Below are positions 45,206 to 54,424 of a stretch of 64,000 bases of DNA, in pieces (position 1 is the first letter of the stretch; every line of letters begins with the position of its first letter). The DNA comes from Candidatus Hermodarchaeota archaeon (lineage in GTDB: Archaea; Asgardarchaeota; Hermodarchaeia; Hermodarchaeales; Hermodarchaeaceae). The position numbers were made by a program, and so were the translations under genes. Below the pieces are notes generated by a model. That model had not been told where the DNA came from. It searched no databases and saw nothing but the letters and a program-made list of their open reading frames with translations. The DNA lies in the NCBI GenBank assembly GCA_016839805.1, contig JAEOTO010000031.1:168322-232321 (forward strand). The letters are read 5' to 3'.

Positions 45206-46162
45206 TCAATCAGAAGCTAGCAGGAAATGGGTAATCATAATTCCAGCATATACTCCCGTGCCAACTGCCGTAGCAACTGTTTGGGTCATAGGTCGAACAT
45301 CGCCTGCAACCCAAACGCCTTCAACATTTGTGCCACCTTGATTATCTGTAATAATGTTTCCTTGATCATCGACTTCAATTCCTAGTTGGACTGCTAGCTC
45401 ACTGCGTGGGATGCCGATCCATGCAACAAAGAAGGTATTGCATTCGAGGGTTTGTCCATCCGCGGTTAGAAGTTGTTGCCTTTTGCCAGGTTCTAATATC
45501 TTGATTTCTTTGATAAGACCGTGCGTCCATTCAAATCCAGATTGTTTCAGAATGGTTTCTGATTCTTTCGTAAAGGGAGCGTAACTGTCTTCAGTCATGA
45601 AGATATGAATTCTCTTAGCAAAGGGTTTGATACACCGTGCGACATGCAGGGCACTTTTCACGGTTCCCGCATTGACAATGACGACATCCCTTCCTGCGAC
45701 TTGTGGGCTATCACAATCCGGACAATAATAGCTCATGTGATTTTTTGCAGCATACGGTAACCATTTTTTCCAGTCACCATTGACCTTAGGATGTTTGCGA
45801 GAAATCCCTGTTGCTAAGACCAAGGTTTTTGCAGTGAAAAAAGTAGGTGTCGGTTTCCTAGATTTTACATGAACCTGGAAGTTAGGAGTCTGTCCTTCTA
45901 GTTTGATTACATTTCCAAAGAGGGTCTCTACATTAAATTCGCGGAGTTCTTTTCGCATTTTCCGAAGTATCTTGTTGGGGGCAGTGAGGGGTTTGATTCC
46001 TGGATAATTATGAACAGGCGTATTAGCAAATTGCATTGGAGATGTTTTCCGGTCAATGACTAAGACTCTCAGTCGGTGGAATCCGAGATGCATTGCTGTG
46101 GCGATTCCTGCGGGTCCGCCTCCAACAACGACGGTATCATAGTGGGTTGATTTGTTCTTCAT
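45206..46162 (-). CDS. Thioredoxin-reductase-like FAD/NAD(P)H flavoprotein
   Basis: 318 residues. FAD motif VVGGGPAGIATAMHLG at the start (about 11-26), second dinucleotide motif VVIVNAGTVKSALHVA (about 172-187; one Gly is missing from the usual GxGxxG), and the C-terminal GVWVAGDVRPMTQTVATAVGTG. The redox pair CPDC (in YYCPDCDSPQ) sits where thioredoxin reductase has CATC. Substrate may be thioredoxin, glutaredoxin-like proteins or a disulfide such as bacillithiol disulfide; the known Bdr (YpdA) lacks the CxxC, so that is only a possibility. Confidence 0.88.
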   Translation of the reverse strand: MKNKSTHYDTVVVGGGPAGIATAMHLGFHRLRVLVIDRKTSPMQFANTPVHNYPGIKPLTAPNKILRKMRKELREFNVETLFGNVIKLEGQTPNFQVHVKSRKPTPTFFTAKTLVLATGISRKHPKVNGDWKKWLPYAAKNHMSYYCPDCDSPQVAGRDVVIVNAGTVKSALHVARCIKPFAKRIHIFMTEDSYAPFTKESETILKQSGFEWTHGLIKEIKILEPGKRQQLLTADGQTLECNTFFVAWIGIPRSELAVQLGIEVDDQGNIITDNQGGTNVEGVWVAGDVRPMTQTVATAVGTGVYAGIMITHFLLASD

Positions 46163-46237
46163 TGCTAACCCTCTGATTTTTCTAGGGGACTCACCACTCT
46201 TTGAGTGTAAAAATGATAGCTTTTCATGAGAAGTGCC

Positions 46238-46447
46238 TTAGAAGATCCAGACTAGAGCGGCAAGGATTAGGCTAAGTATAATTATCAGAAGTAAGCCTTT
46301 GATGTGACCTTTTGCATGATATTTTCGAAAGTCTTTGTACTCCTTCTCGCGCATGTGTTCGGTTCCATGAAGAATGACAAAGTCGGGAGTAAGAGTGCCT
46401 ACAATCAAAAAGTCTAATATGATGTAATCAGCGAGAAAACCGAACAT
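46238..46447 (-). CDS. Small membrane protein, two helices
   Basis: 69 residues: a hydrophobic N-terminal stretch (about 1-25), a charged middle (HMREKEYKDFRKYHAKGHIK) and a C-terminal helix (about 48-68). It shares the strand and a 53-bp gap with the next upstream small membrane gene at 46501. Function unknown; it may work with the flavoprotein that follows. Confidence 0.65.
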   Translation of the reverse strand: MFGFLADYIILDFLIVGTLTPDFVILHGTEHMREKEYKDFRKYHAKGHIKGLLLIIILSLILAALVWIF

Positions 46448-46500
46448 GCGAATTACAAAGATCGAGAGGAATGCATCCAGAAGGGAGATGACTCCACCAT

Positions 46501-46728
46501 TCAGGTTTTAAGAAAATAAGTTGTTGCAAGCGGGTAGCCAATTCCGATAACAAGAAAGAGGATGTATACGATTCGGGCTTGCCGTTTTTCGGCGTCAGTT
46601 TGGGGGGGAACATGGTCCGTGATTTCAGGAGGATAATCACTCATCGCCCATACACGGGGACTCAACCCCCTCATAATGGCGAATGGATATAGGGTGAAGA
46701 TAATCGCAAAAATCGTTGCATGAATCAA
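46501..46728 (-). CDS. Small membrane protein, two helices
   Basis: 75 residues from TTG 46728. Two hydrophobic helices (about 1-22 and 52-73) flank an acidic/polar loop with RGLSPRVWAMSDYPPEIT. No homology known. The start is uncertain because no strong ribosome-binding site is visible. It lies between the winged-helix regulator gene and the 69-residue membrane protein gene, all on the same strand. Confidence 0.55.
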   Translation of the reverse strand: MIHATIFAIIFTLYPFAIMRGLSPRVWAMSDYPPEITDHVPPQTDAEKRQARIVYILFLVIGIGYPLATTYFLKT

Positions 46729-46767
46729 AATTTAGGAAAGCAACATCAGGATTTCACTCCTCCGTCG

Positions 46768-47070
46768 CTAGAACGGCGTGACGGGTTCTGGCATGGGCAT
46801 CCCAACAAAGCTAATCATACGTTTATACATTTCCAGATATTGTCGACCCCGAACGGTTACACGGAATTGCCGGCGGCCATCCTCTTCTACAGCCTCTATA
46901 AGGCCACGTTCCTCAAGAAACGCAAGCGTTGTCTTCGCTCGGTCCACTGGTAGATTCGTTGAACGAGCAGCTCGTGTGAGTGGACAGTAACCATGAATGA
47001 TAATAATCCGGATGAGCATTGCGTAGATATCATAGCGCGTTCGTTTATGGATAGGACCTTCTTGAGCCAT
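46768..47070 (-). CDS. Archaeal winged-helix transcription regulator
   Basis: 100 residues. A winged helix of the archaeal HTH_45-like type: YDIYAMLIRIIIIHGYCPLTRAARSTNLPVDRAKTTLAFLEERGLIEAVEEDGRRQFRVTVRGRQYLEMYK, given here in parts as the three helices and wing. GGTGATC lies 4-5 nt before ATG 47070. It heads the flavoprotein-methyltransferase operon and probably controls it. A divergent YbjN-like gene starts at 47254. Confidence 0.85.
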   Translation of the reverse strand: MAQEGPIHKRTRYDIYAMLIRIIIIHGYCPLTRAARSTNLPVDRAKTTLAFLEERGLIEAVEEDGRRQFRVTVRGRQYLEMYKRMISFVGMPMPEPVTPF

Positions 47071-47253
47071 ACTTGATCACCAGATTCCAAGCACCGTGTA
47101 CTAGTAGAGCGCTGTTTCTATAAAAAAAGCGTACGAATTTCGCTTTTTGCAGGCGTAATAAGGTCGAATCCCAGTTGTCGAAAAGGTTTTTCTAGGGTTG
47201 CTCCGAAAGGGTCGAATACAACCTCACAACACCAACATTCTGAGGCAACCCAC

Positions 47254-47661
47254 ATGGGAAAACGTATAGAAGAAATCACCCAGCTCCTCGATGAACTCGA
47301 AGTCAAATACGAACTCAAAGACGAAACCGTTGTCGCCCTCTGGAAAACTGACAAATGGGAAAACCTCGTCGTCAACTTCATCTTCTCCCCAAACGAAATC
47401 TGGCTAACGATAGTGGGATGGCGTAAATTCCCCCAACTCTCTGATACTGATGCCACAAATTTCTACAAGAAACTACTCCAGGAAAGCTGGAACTATAATG
47501 GTACAAAGTTCTGTTTAGATCCTGATGGTGACCTTGCTGTTGTCGTGGAGACGGCGGATATGGATTTAACTAGGGATGAGCTTTCTCGGTATATTCGTCA
47601 GGTGCTGAATGCCGCTGATGAGATGCATGATTTCGTTTCATCTGAAGCCTGGAAAGAGTAG
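47254..47661 (+). CDS. YbjN/CesT-like small protein
   Basis: 135 residues, alpha-beta-alpha pattern of the YbjN/type III chaperone-like fold: helix at 5-17 (EEITQLLDELEVKYELK), five beta-strands around VVALWKTDKWENLVVNFIF and EIWLTIVGWRKFP, and a long C-terminal helix. Such proteins are usually adaptors or chaperones without an active site. The assignment rests on pattern only. Confidence 0.6.
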   Translation: MGKRIEEITQLLDELEVKYELKDETVVALWKTDKWENLVVNFIFSPNEIWLTIVGWRKFPQLSDTDATNFYKKLLQESWNYNGTKFCLDPDGDLAVVVETADMDLTRDELSRYIRQVLNAADEMHDFVSSEAWKE

Positions 47662-47713
47662 AGAAAAAGTTTGGATTGAAATATTGTTTACCCTTGGCAA
47701 AGCCAGTTTAATT

Positions 47714-48253
47714 TTACTTTGATTTCATTCCTCGGTCGAGGTTTAATCCAAGTGTTTTCAAGACATCTGCGACTTTAACGAGAGTGTTGACGCAGCCGTC
47801 GCGGAGAAGGAGAATAGCACGCCCTACGACACCGAGTTTTTGGAGTAAGAGTCCTCCGAGAAGAGCTTCTTTTTCACAGGCGATGCCGAGGATGGCGTGG
47901 GGTTGGCTGAAATCGATGATTTTTTGGACCATGGTGCCTCCTGGTAGGATGTAGACGCCTTTGTAACCGAGGTGTTGGGCGGCTTTGGTGATTTGGTTGA
48001 CTTGACAGTCGGGATTGCAGTGTTGGCAGAGGTAACCATATTCACCGAGGGGAGCTTTACAATCGGATTTGCGGAGGCATTGGGGAACAAAAACTATCCG
48101 TTCTTCAATGGGAGTTGCTTGGAATTCTTTGTGGTTGAAGTTGTTCATCTTCTGGATGTATGCTTGGATTACTTCCTTTTCGGTGCAGCCATTTTCTTCG
48201 GCTTCTCGTTTTATTTGAGTAAATACTTCAAGTTCAAGGGACGAATCGACCAT
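47714..48253 (-). CDS. DUF116-family protein
   Basis: 179 residues from ATG 48253 (TTG 48268 is an alternative). A conserved cysteine-rich block is seen: VPQCLRKSDCKAPLGEYGYLCQHC (C-x5-C ... C-x2-C plus C in NPDCQ), matching DUF116, which is often near lipoate or acetyl/biotin-related genes in other organisms; none are next to it here. A Rossmann-like part follows (GGTMVQKIIDFSQP, ILGIACEKEALLGG). The cysteines may bind a cluster or metal. Function unknown. Confidence 0.78.
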   Translation of the reverse strand: MVDSSLELEVFTQIKREAEENGCTEKEVIQAYIQKMNNFNHKEFQATPIEERIVFVPQCLRKSDCKAPLGEYGYLCQHCNPDCQVNQITKAAQHLGYKGVYILPGGTMVQKIIDFSQPHAILGIACEKEALLGGLLLQKLGVVGRAILLLRDGCVNTLVKVADVLKTLGLNLDRGMKSK

Positions 48254-48316
48254 GAGGAGGAGCTCCAAGGGAGAGGGGAAAGTTTTGAGGGAAATATGTC
48301 ATTGTTTAGCGTACCT

Positions 48317-48324
48317 ATATATGT
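48317..48324 (+). promoter_or_regulatory. TATA box of the EamA transporter gene
   Basis: CTATATAT lies about 45 nt before ATG 48366, placing transcription near 48345. Confidence 0.45.
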
Positions 48325-48365
48325 ATCAGAAGAGCCAGTGATTTCACTTACAGAAAGTGTGTAGA

Positions 48366-49277
48366 ATGGATGCTGAAAAGACTGGCACCATCTTCATTCT
48401 CGTTGGCCTCTTTGTCTATGGCATTCACCCAGTAGTAGTGGAATTTGGCGGGTCCCTTATGGCTCCACTGCTTTTTGCCTCCATAGCCGCTTTAATTGCT
48501 GGTATAGTGGCGTTAATTGTGGCGTTGAAAGCTAATTCATCATTCATGAAGGAGATTCCTCGGTCTGATCAGCTGCGCCTTATTATGGCTGGCGTTCTAG
48601 GCACTTTTTTGGCATTTACGTGTTTGTTTCTTGGATTACAATTTACGAGTAGTAATAATGCGGCAGTGATATTACGAGCAGAATTAGCTTTTGCGTTACT
48701 CTTTGGCTACCTCTTTCTCGGTGAAACGATATCGTGGCGTCAAGCCGGAGCAATGATGTTGATGCTCATCGGTGTTTTACTGGTTGTTACAACCACCCAG
48801 TTAATTACTGTGGGAATTGGCGATTTTCTTCTCCTCATCACACCTATAGCCTGGGCAGCAGGGCATACCTTCGCCAAACCCACTCTGAAACACATTGCAC
48901 CCTGTACCGTCGTTGCCTACCGTAATTTGGTTGGTGGTGCTCTACTCCTTTCATTAGCTGCAGGCTTCATTTGGATAGGAGCCCCACCTATATTGACGCC
49001 TAATATCCTTGTTATACTCGGTATCATCATCGTTGAGGCAATTGTCATTCTGCTAGCTCACAGCCTTTGGTACGCTGGGATAAGTCGCATTAATCTCGGG
49101 AAAGCAACAGCCCTTATTGCACCAGCGCCATTAGTCACCTTTCTCATATCTGCCCTCGTCTTTCGAATTCTCCCCACACCATGGCAACTTATTGGTGCGG
49201 CTCTCGTTATTCTGGCGACCACATTATTGAGTCGAGAAGTAAGTTTACGTCGCCCAACTGAACCAGAACCCCTCTGA
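48366..49277 (+). CDS. EamA-family (DMT superfamily) transporter
   Basis: 303 residues from ATG 48366. Ten helices in two EamA repeats; the first repeat ends with LFGYLFLGETISWRQAGAMMLMLIGVLLV, the diagnostic EamA helix pair, and the second contains LAHSLWYAGISRINLGKATAL. Substrate unknown. It is only distantly similar to the EamA protein at 22047. It precedes the S9 peptidase on the same strand. Confidence 0.9.
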   Translation: MDAEKTGTIFILVGLFVYGIHPVVVEFGGSLMAPLLFASIAALIAGIVALIVALKANSSFMKEIPRSDQLRLIMAGVLGTFLAFTCLFLGLQFTSSNNAAVILRAELAFALLFGYLFLGETISWRQAGAMMLMLIGVLLVVTTTQLITVGIGDFLLLITPIAWAAGHTFAKPTLKHIAPCTVVAYRNLVGGALLLSLAAGFIWIGAPPILTPNILVILGIIIVEAIVILLAHSLWYAGISRINLGKATALIAPAPLVTFLISALVFRILPTPWQLIGAALVILATTLLSREVSLRRPTEPEPL

Positions 49278-49352
49278 ATTAGATTTCAATAATGAATTTG
49301 TCATAACAATTACCTCTTTAAACCAAGAGGTTGAAAAAGAGGCATTTCTGAA

Positions 49353-51311
49353 GTGATTGAAATGGTGAAGAACCCGAAAACATTTCCACTCGAATCTCTG
49401 CTGTCTGCCCGACGTCTGTTATCTCCACAGTTAGTTGACGAACGTATTTATTTCATCAGTGATTTGAGCGGGATGTATAGTTTGTTCGTAATGGACAAAC
49501 AAGGCAGTATCCCAGAGCCACTTCTCCCACGGGGTCTAGCCCTACAAAATCCCCACCTCATGGCAGGATATAATTTTCGAGTTGTGCCTACACTCAACAA
49601 GATCGTGGTAATGGTCGACCAAGATGGTGATGAGAACTATCAACCCTGCTTCATCCCTCTCACCGGTGGAGTTCCTGAACCCATTTTTAATGACCGTTAT
49701 GCTGGACAACAACTCATGTTCATCAGTTACGATAAACCAACTGCAACAGCTTACTTCACCATTGATGATCGGAAAAGCGCCGATATGGAAACCAATCAAG
49801 TTGATCTTACTTCAATGAAAACCCAGTCCTTGGGCACAAGTATTTACGGTAATTATCCAATAGGGTTTTCCAAGAATCAGGAAACCGTCATTCTTGTTGA
49901 CACCATCTCAGCAAATGATGACATTCTGTATATCTGGAATAAAGGAGATAAAGAACGAACCCTTCTCTTCGGCACTCCCCTTGATTTACGCCAAGATGGA
50001 CAAGACTACCCTTTGCTAGGAATTGGTCGCTGCTTCTTCATACAGGACAACTCGGGACTGATTTTCACAACAACAGTTTACGATGATAAGGGTGGTATCG
50101 GTTACCTAGAATTAGCCAATCCTTCTACGATTCTTCCCGTGAAAGTCACAGGGATAAAACACAAGGGAGTAGGGGAATTGAATTGGATGCAACACGTTCA
50201 TCAAAATATCTACTTGATTGGCTACAACATCGACGGATGCAGTTGGATATATCAAGCAGAGCTAAATGAATCAGTAGAACCCCCCCAATTCAAGTTAACT
50301 TTGCCACTGATGGGTCCTGCTCCGTTAAAAGATGGCGTCGAATTAGGCGTTGAACCCGCAGTAGATACGTCAAAAACTAAACCAATGATCGAATATGTTG
50401 CTGCATTTACCACCGCAACCTCTCCCTCCCAGTTATATCTCATTAATCCCCAAGTAAAGGAAAACCGCGTCATCCAACTTTCCAATGAGCGGATTTTAGG
50501 GATTGACCAACAGTTTCTAGCCCCTGGAGAAGATGCTAGTTTTACCAGTTTTGACGGGCTGCATATCTCAGCACGATTATACCTTCCATCGAAATCGCTG
50601 GGATTCAAGGTACCCCATCCATTAATCCTATACGTCCATGGTGGGCCTCAAAGTCAAGAGCGCCCCGACTTTACCTGGTTCTCCATGCCTCTCATCCAAT
50701 ACTTCACGTTGAATGGATTTGCTGTCTTCGTCCCCAATGTCCGTGGCAGTAGGGGCTATGGTCAAACCTACATGAAGATGGTGGATCGTGATTGGGGCGG
50801 CGATGATGCCAAAGATCATATTGAGGGCTTGAAATACCTTGAGAAGGATAAACGGGTGGATTCCACGTACCGGGCTGTGACCGGTCGGAGTTATGGGGGT
50901 TACATGACTCTATGGTTGTCTGCTAACTACCCCGAATATTGGCAAGCTTCCTGCGATATGTTTGGTCCTTATAATCTACTGACCTTCACTGAGCGACTTC
51001 CTAAGACATGGCAGACTTGGATTCACCACACTATTGGTCACCCAGAAAAAGACCGGGAGTTCTTCATTGAACGGTCACCCGCAACCTACTTCCATCAGGT
51101 AAAATCTCCGATGCTTATTATTCAAGGTGCCAATGATCCTCGAGTAGTGGAAGCAGAATCAGCAGATGTCGTGGAACAACTCAGAAAACAGGGAGTAGAC
51201 GTCGAATACCTAGTCTTTGCTGATGAAGGTCATGGGTTTGGCAAGGTTACTAACTTGATGACAGCTTACAAACGGATTGTAGCGTTCTTCAAGCAGCATT
51301 TGATGACTTGA
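49353..51311 (+). CDS. S9-family serine peptidase (acylaminoacyl-peptidase-like)
   Basis: 652 residues from GTG 49353 (ATG 49362 is possible). Residues about 20-400 form a seven-bladed beta-propeller of WD/TolB-like strands that gates the active site. The alpha/beta-hydrolase domain follows, with LYVHGGPQSQ (oxyanion site), nucleophile in TGRSYGGYMTLW, acid in QGANDPRVV and His in DEGHGFGKV. It cleaves short peptides inside the cell. TTTAAA near 49316 is a likely TATA box. Confidence 0.92.
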   Translation: MIEMVKNPKTFPLESLLSARRLLSPQLVDERIYFISDLSGMYSLFVMDKQGSIPEPLLPRGLALQNPHLMAGYNFRVVPTLNKIVVMVDQDGDENYQPCFIPLTGGVPEPIFNDRYAGQQLMFISYDKPTATAYFTIDDRKSADMETNQVDLTSMKTQSLGTSIYGNYPIGFSKNQETVILVDTISANDDILYIWNKGDKERTLLFGTPLDLRQDGQDYPLLGIGRCFFIQDNSGLIFTTTVYDDKGGIGYLELANPSTILPVKVTGIKHKGVGELNWMQHVHQNIYLIGYNIDGCSWIYQAELNESVEPPQFKLTLPLMGPAPLKDGVELGVEPAVDTSKTKPMIEYVAAFTTATSPSQLYLINPQVKENRVIQLSNERILGIDQQFLAPGEDASFTSFDGLHISARLYLPSKSLGFKVPHPLILYVHGGPQSQERPDFTWFSMPLIQYFTLNGFAVFVPNVRGSRGYGQTYMKMVDRDWGGDDAKDHIEGLKYLEKDKRVDSTYRAVTGRSYGGYMTLWLSANYPEYWQASCDMFGPYNLLTFTERLPKTWQTWIHHTIGHPEKDREFFIERSPATYFHQVKSPMLIIQGANDPRVVEAESADVVEQLRKQGVDVEYLVFADEGHGFGKVTNLMTAYKRIVAFFKQHLMT

Positions 51312-51493
51312 GCACAACGAAATAAGGCGTCGATTGACCGTCCAACATTCGACAGTTAGCGATTTTTCCGTTCCTTCAACGGCAAGGTTTATAACCATTT
51401 TTTATCAAACCACGCAAACAGAACGAGAATTTGTTATCCTCTATTCCCTGGAGCATCAAACCCTGAACCAAGTAAACAACCAACTAATGAAAG

Positions 51494-52459
51494 ATGAAAC
51501 TTCCCATGACACTGCTGGACCCACTGAATATTCTGATAGCCCTTGTCATTTTGGGAGTCCTGGCAGTAATTGCGTACAAGACCCGTATCGTTACGAAATC
51601 TGGACTTGTTGCAGCGTTCTTCCTTGGGCTAGCAATTTGGGTATTAACCTCCTGGGCGTGGTTTCTAATCGTTCTTATCTTCTTCGTTGTAACCGCCCAG
51701 TTCACTCATTATAAGTATAAGATGAAACGGCAACATGGAGCCGCCCAAGAAAAAGGAGGTGCCCGGGACTGGTCTCATGTTCTTGCGAATGGAGCGTTAC
51801 CCCTAAGCATCATAATTATTGGAGTCTTAACCATTGTTCTCTTTGGGCAGATGAACGCATTTGGTCGACTTGAAGTGGGCTTGGGCCCCCTCATTATTCC
51901 TGCTTCGTTAGTAATTGCTGTAAGTTTTGCGGCCTTCTTAGGAGCTGTCGCAACTGCCACTGCAGACACTCTTGCCACGGAGATTGGCCTGCTTAATCCA
52001 TCGCCTCCGAGACTCATTACAAAACCATGGAAAGTTGTACCTCCGGGGACTTCAGGCGGTGTTTCGTTAGCGGGAGAGTTAGCGACATTAATGGGAACAT
52101 TACTCATTGGTGGAATCGCGGCATTACTTGCCGCTCCATTTTGGATTAACTTTTTCGGGACGTCCTTAATACCAGAAATTACAGGATTCGCTCCGGTCAC
52201 GATGATTATTGTCGCAATGGTTGGAGGAGTTGTGGGCTGTTCTGTTGATAGTATTTTGGGGGCAACAATTCAGGGCATGTGGTCGTGTAACGTGTGTGGG
52301 AAACAAACTGAAAAGAAACACCACTGTGGTGAAAAAGCCACTTATCTTCGTGGTAACCGCTTTCTAGATAACCACTTTGTTAATATCGTCTCTTGTCTGA
52401 TTGGTGCATTCGTAGCCATCGCTCTTTATTTATTCTTGTTTGGCATCAGCTTTGCCTAA
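51494..52459 (+). CDS. DUF92-family membrane protein (TMEM19/VTE6-like)
   Basis: 321 residues, six or more membrane helices. The DUF92 signature is present: TATADTLATEIGLL, then PRLITKPWKVVPPGTSGGVSLAGELATL. A CNVCGKQTEKKHHC zinc-ribbon-like loop (about 268-281) is inserted before the last helix. Plant VTE6, a member of the same family, phosphorylates phytyl phosphate; a related role in isoprenoid-lipid recycling is possible in archaea, whose membranes are isoprenoid (inference). Confidence 0.88.
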   Translation: MKLPMTLLDPLNILIALVILGVLAVIAYKTRIVTKSGLVAAFFLGLAIWVLTSWAWFLIVLIFFVVTAQFTHYKYKMKRQHGAAQEKGGARDWSHVLANGALPLSIIIIGVLTIVLFGQMNAFGRLEVGLGPLIIPASLVIAVSFAAFLGAVATATADTLATEIGLLNPSPPRLITKPWKVVPPGTSGGVSLAGELATLMGTLLIGGIAALLAAPFWINFFGTSLIPEITGFAPVTMIIVAMVGGVVGCSVDSILGATIQGMWSCNVCGKQTEKKHHCGEKATYLRGNRFLDNHFVNIVSCLIGAFVAIALYLFLFGISFA

Positions 52460-52575
52460 ACCCATTAGTCGATTTCTCGTTTAACATGATTCAAGAAAAA
52501 ATAATTTCATTTTGAGTTTGAATTGATATGGAACCGTCTCTCGCTTTCGCACTTCTTGTGTGGAATGGGATGAAT

Positions 52576-53241
52576 TCATGCTAGACGTATATGGTCTAGG
52601 TCTTCAACTTGTAGTTTTCCAATGTCAGCTGCAGTCTGTAAGACTTGTTCTAGTTCTTGCTGGTCAACATCAAGTGTGAAATATTTTTTGAGTCCTTGAA
52701 GGATGTCCTTTGTACTGAGTGTTCGGTTCTTGTCATTATCGAAGAGTTTGATGGTAAGATTGCGAAGATCTTCAAACCGGTTCCAAAACCAAATAAACCA
52801 GACCCAGTCGCTTTCTTTGACCGTATAATAGTCAGGTTCAATCTCTGAGACAGTTAGATAAAGCATTACAGCGAGTCTGACTTCTTTAGCACCAAGGTTG
52901 TTGACATATTCGAGGGTTTGAACTGCAGACCGTCCTGTATCAACGATATCATCGATTACTAGAACACGTTTGTCCTTTACGGGCAAAGGGGATTGAACTG
53001 GAATCACAGCATCTTCTTGGTGTTCAGCGGTTGTATCTAACCAATGTTCGACTTTGAGAGCATAGAGGTTAGAATTACCCATAAAGTCGGACATAAGACG
53101 GCCAGGAACAAAGCCACTTCGGGCAATAGCTAACAGCACGTCGGGTTTATACCCTGATTCTGTGACTTTGAATGCAAGCTGCTTCGAGTAATTATAAATA
53201 TCTTCGTAGTTGACGAATTGGCATTTTATGGGCTCAACCAT
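52576..53241 (-). CDS. Phosphoribosyltransferase, purine/xanthine type
   Basis: 221 residues. The PRPP-binding loop VLVIDDIVDTGRSA (about 103-116) is complete, and the N-terminal LLAIARSGFVPGRLMSDF resembles archaeal hypoxanthine/xanthine-type enzymes. An extra C-terminal domain (about 165-220) follows the core. It probably salvages a purine base to its nucleotide. It is convergent with DUF92. The MTA phosphorylase at 54.4 kb, on the same strand, yields adenine and would fit the salvage theme. Confidence 0.88.
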   Translation of the reverse strand: MVEPIKCQFVNYEDIYNYSKQLAFKVTESGYKPDVLLAIARSGFVPGRLMSDFMGNSNLYALKVEHWLDTTAEHQEDAVIPVQSPLPVKDKRVLVIDDIVDTGRSAVQTLEYVNNLGAKEVRLAVMLYLTVSEIEPDYYTVKESDWVWFIWFWNRFEDLRNLTIKLFDNDKNRTLSTKDILQGLKKYFTLDVDQQELEQVLQTAADIGKLQVEDLDHIRLA

Positions 53242-53320
53242 GAGACACAGCTCCTAATGAGCACATACCAGCCACCAAAGGATTCACTTCCATAAAAGTG
53301 TCTAGCACAGCGAAAGTGTA

Positions 53321-54322
53321 CTATGATTGGGTAGAATAGAATCTGAGTACACAGAGTGCTCGAAGAGTAATCCATTTTGAAGGCTGTCCTTTCTTTTCAA
53401 TGTCATGCCAAAATTTGCCATTGAAGCTATGTTTGAGCAGCCATTTTCCATCGGGTTGTTGTGTTTCCAAAACGAGATTGAGTGCATCTTGTGTACGAGC
53501 ATCACGGATTTTTAACCGAGCTAAGGTGTCAAGGATTTCGAGGACATCAGAATTGTAGAATAGAGGAAAACCAAAACGTTTCCACCCTGCTTTTTCCTTT
53601 CGGGTTCCATCTGGGTTTCTAAGATATTTGTAAATTTGATTTTCCAAGATGATTTCTACGACTTGATCAATGATTGTGTTAATTATGCGAGATCGGTATT
53701 GTTTTGGAAAAACAGAGAAGCATTTGAGGACTTTGCATAATCCCATGTAACATAACTGTGGGAAGACTGCTTCTTCATTAATAGGATAAGCGCGACATTT
53801 CCATCCGCCCTGGTTTTCGTCGTAGTGGTCAACGAGAAAGTGAATCGTTTTTTGAGTACGTGGATCATCAAGAAAGTCAAAGTGAGCGAGGTAGTAGAGT
53901 ATGTTTGCATCAAGGCAACAGGTGTCACTGATTTGACTCGCATAACCTCGGGCAGTTTTCGGACGAACAGTGCTAAAATGACCTGAATCAAGTTGGAAAG
54001 TAAAGAGGTCTTCGATTCCACGTTCAATCGCCGGTGACCGTTTGAGCCCAAATTCTGCAAGAATGAGAAGAGAATGTGTCGTGGCTGTATACTTATTGGC
54101 GTATATGTGGTTAGGTTTACCCCAGTAACCCTGGGAATCTTGTGCTGCGAGAATAGCCTGCACGACAGGTCCCTGCGCAATGGCCTTTTGAGCATTTTGA
54201 ACTTCATTGCTTGCTGGTGCCCGATCCATGAGATGTTGTAAAGCCCAGTAACGAACACTAGGATTTGAAGGTTCTAAGAGCCATTCAAGAACTTCAGGTC
54301 GAGCGACCTCATTATAATTCAT
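53321..54322 (-). CDS. Alpha/alpha-toroid protein of the prenyltransferase/squalene-cyclase type
   Basis: 333 residues from ATG 54322 (open to 54391). It has repeated helical units with the QxxxGxW-like and SGHFS patterns of alpha/alpha barrels: QDSQGYWGKPN, FQLDSGHFS, ENQGGWKC, ETQQPDGKWLL. No DXDD cyclase motif is seen, so terpene cyclisation is not supported; a bare fold-level assignment is safer. WxxxR-type and Cys-rich segments (DTCCLDAN) are of unknown use. Confidence 0.7.
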   Translation of the reverse strand: MNYNEVARPEVLEWLLEPSNPSVRYWALQHLMDRAPASNEVQNAQKAIAQGPVVQAILAAQDSQGYWGKPNHIYANKYTATTHSLLILAEFGLKRSPAIERGIEDLFTFQLDSGHFSTVRPKTARGYASQISDTCCLDANILYYLAHFDFLDDPRTQKTIHFLVDHYDENQGGWKCRAYPINEEAVFPQLCYMGLCKVLKCFSVFPKQYRSRIINTIIDQVVEIILENQIYKYLRNPDGTRKEKAGWKRFGFPLFYNSDVLEILDTLARLKIRDARTQDALNLVLETQQPDGKWLLKHSFNGKFWHDIEKKGQPSKWITLRALCVLRFYSTQS

Positions 54323-54424
54323 GGCATACAAAAGGAGAGTACACCATAAAAAAGTTAATTCGCCTTTAAGCACTGCCTTTACTACAATCACTCAACAATG
54401 ATACTTAGAAACAAGTGAAATGGA

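Noticed and set aside
46428..46640. 70-codon ORF overlapping two small membrane genes
   Set aside because: It is out of frame with both; the membrane ORFs have better hydrophobic patterns.
53321..54322. Squalene/terpene cyclase
   Set aside because: No DXDD catalytic motif and the length is about half; only the toroid fold is supported.
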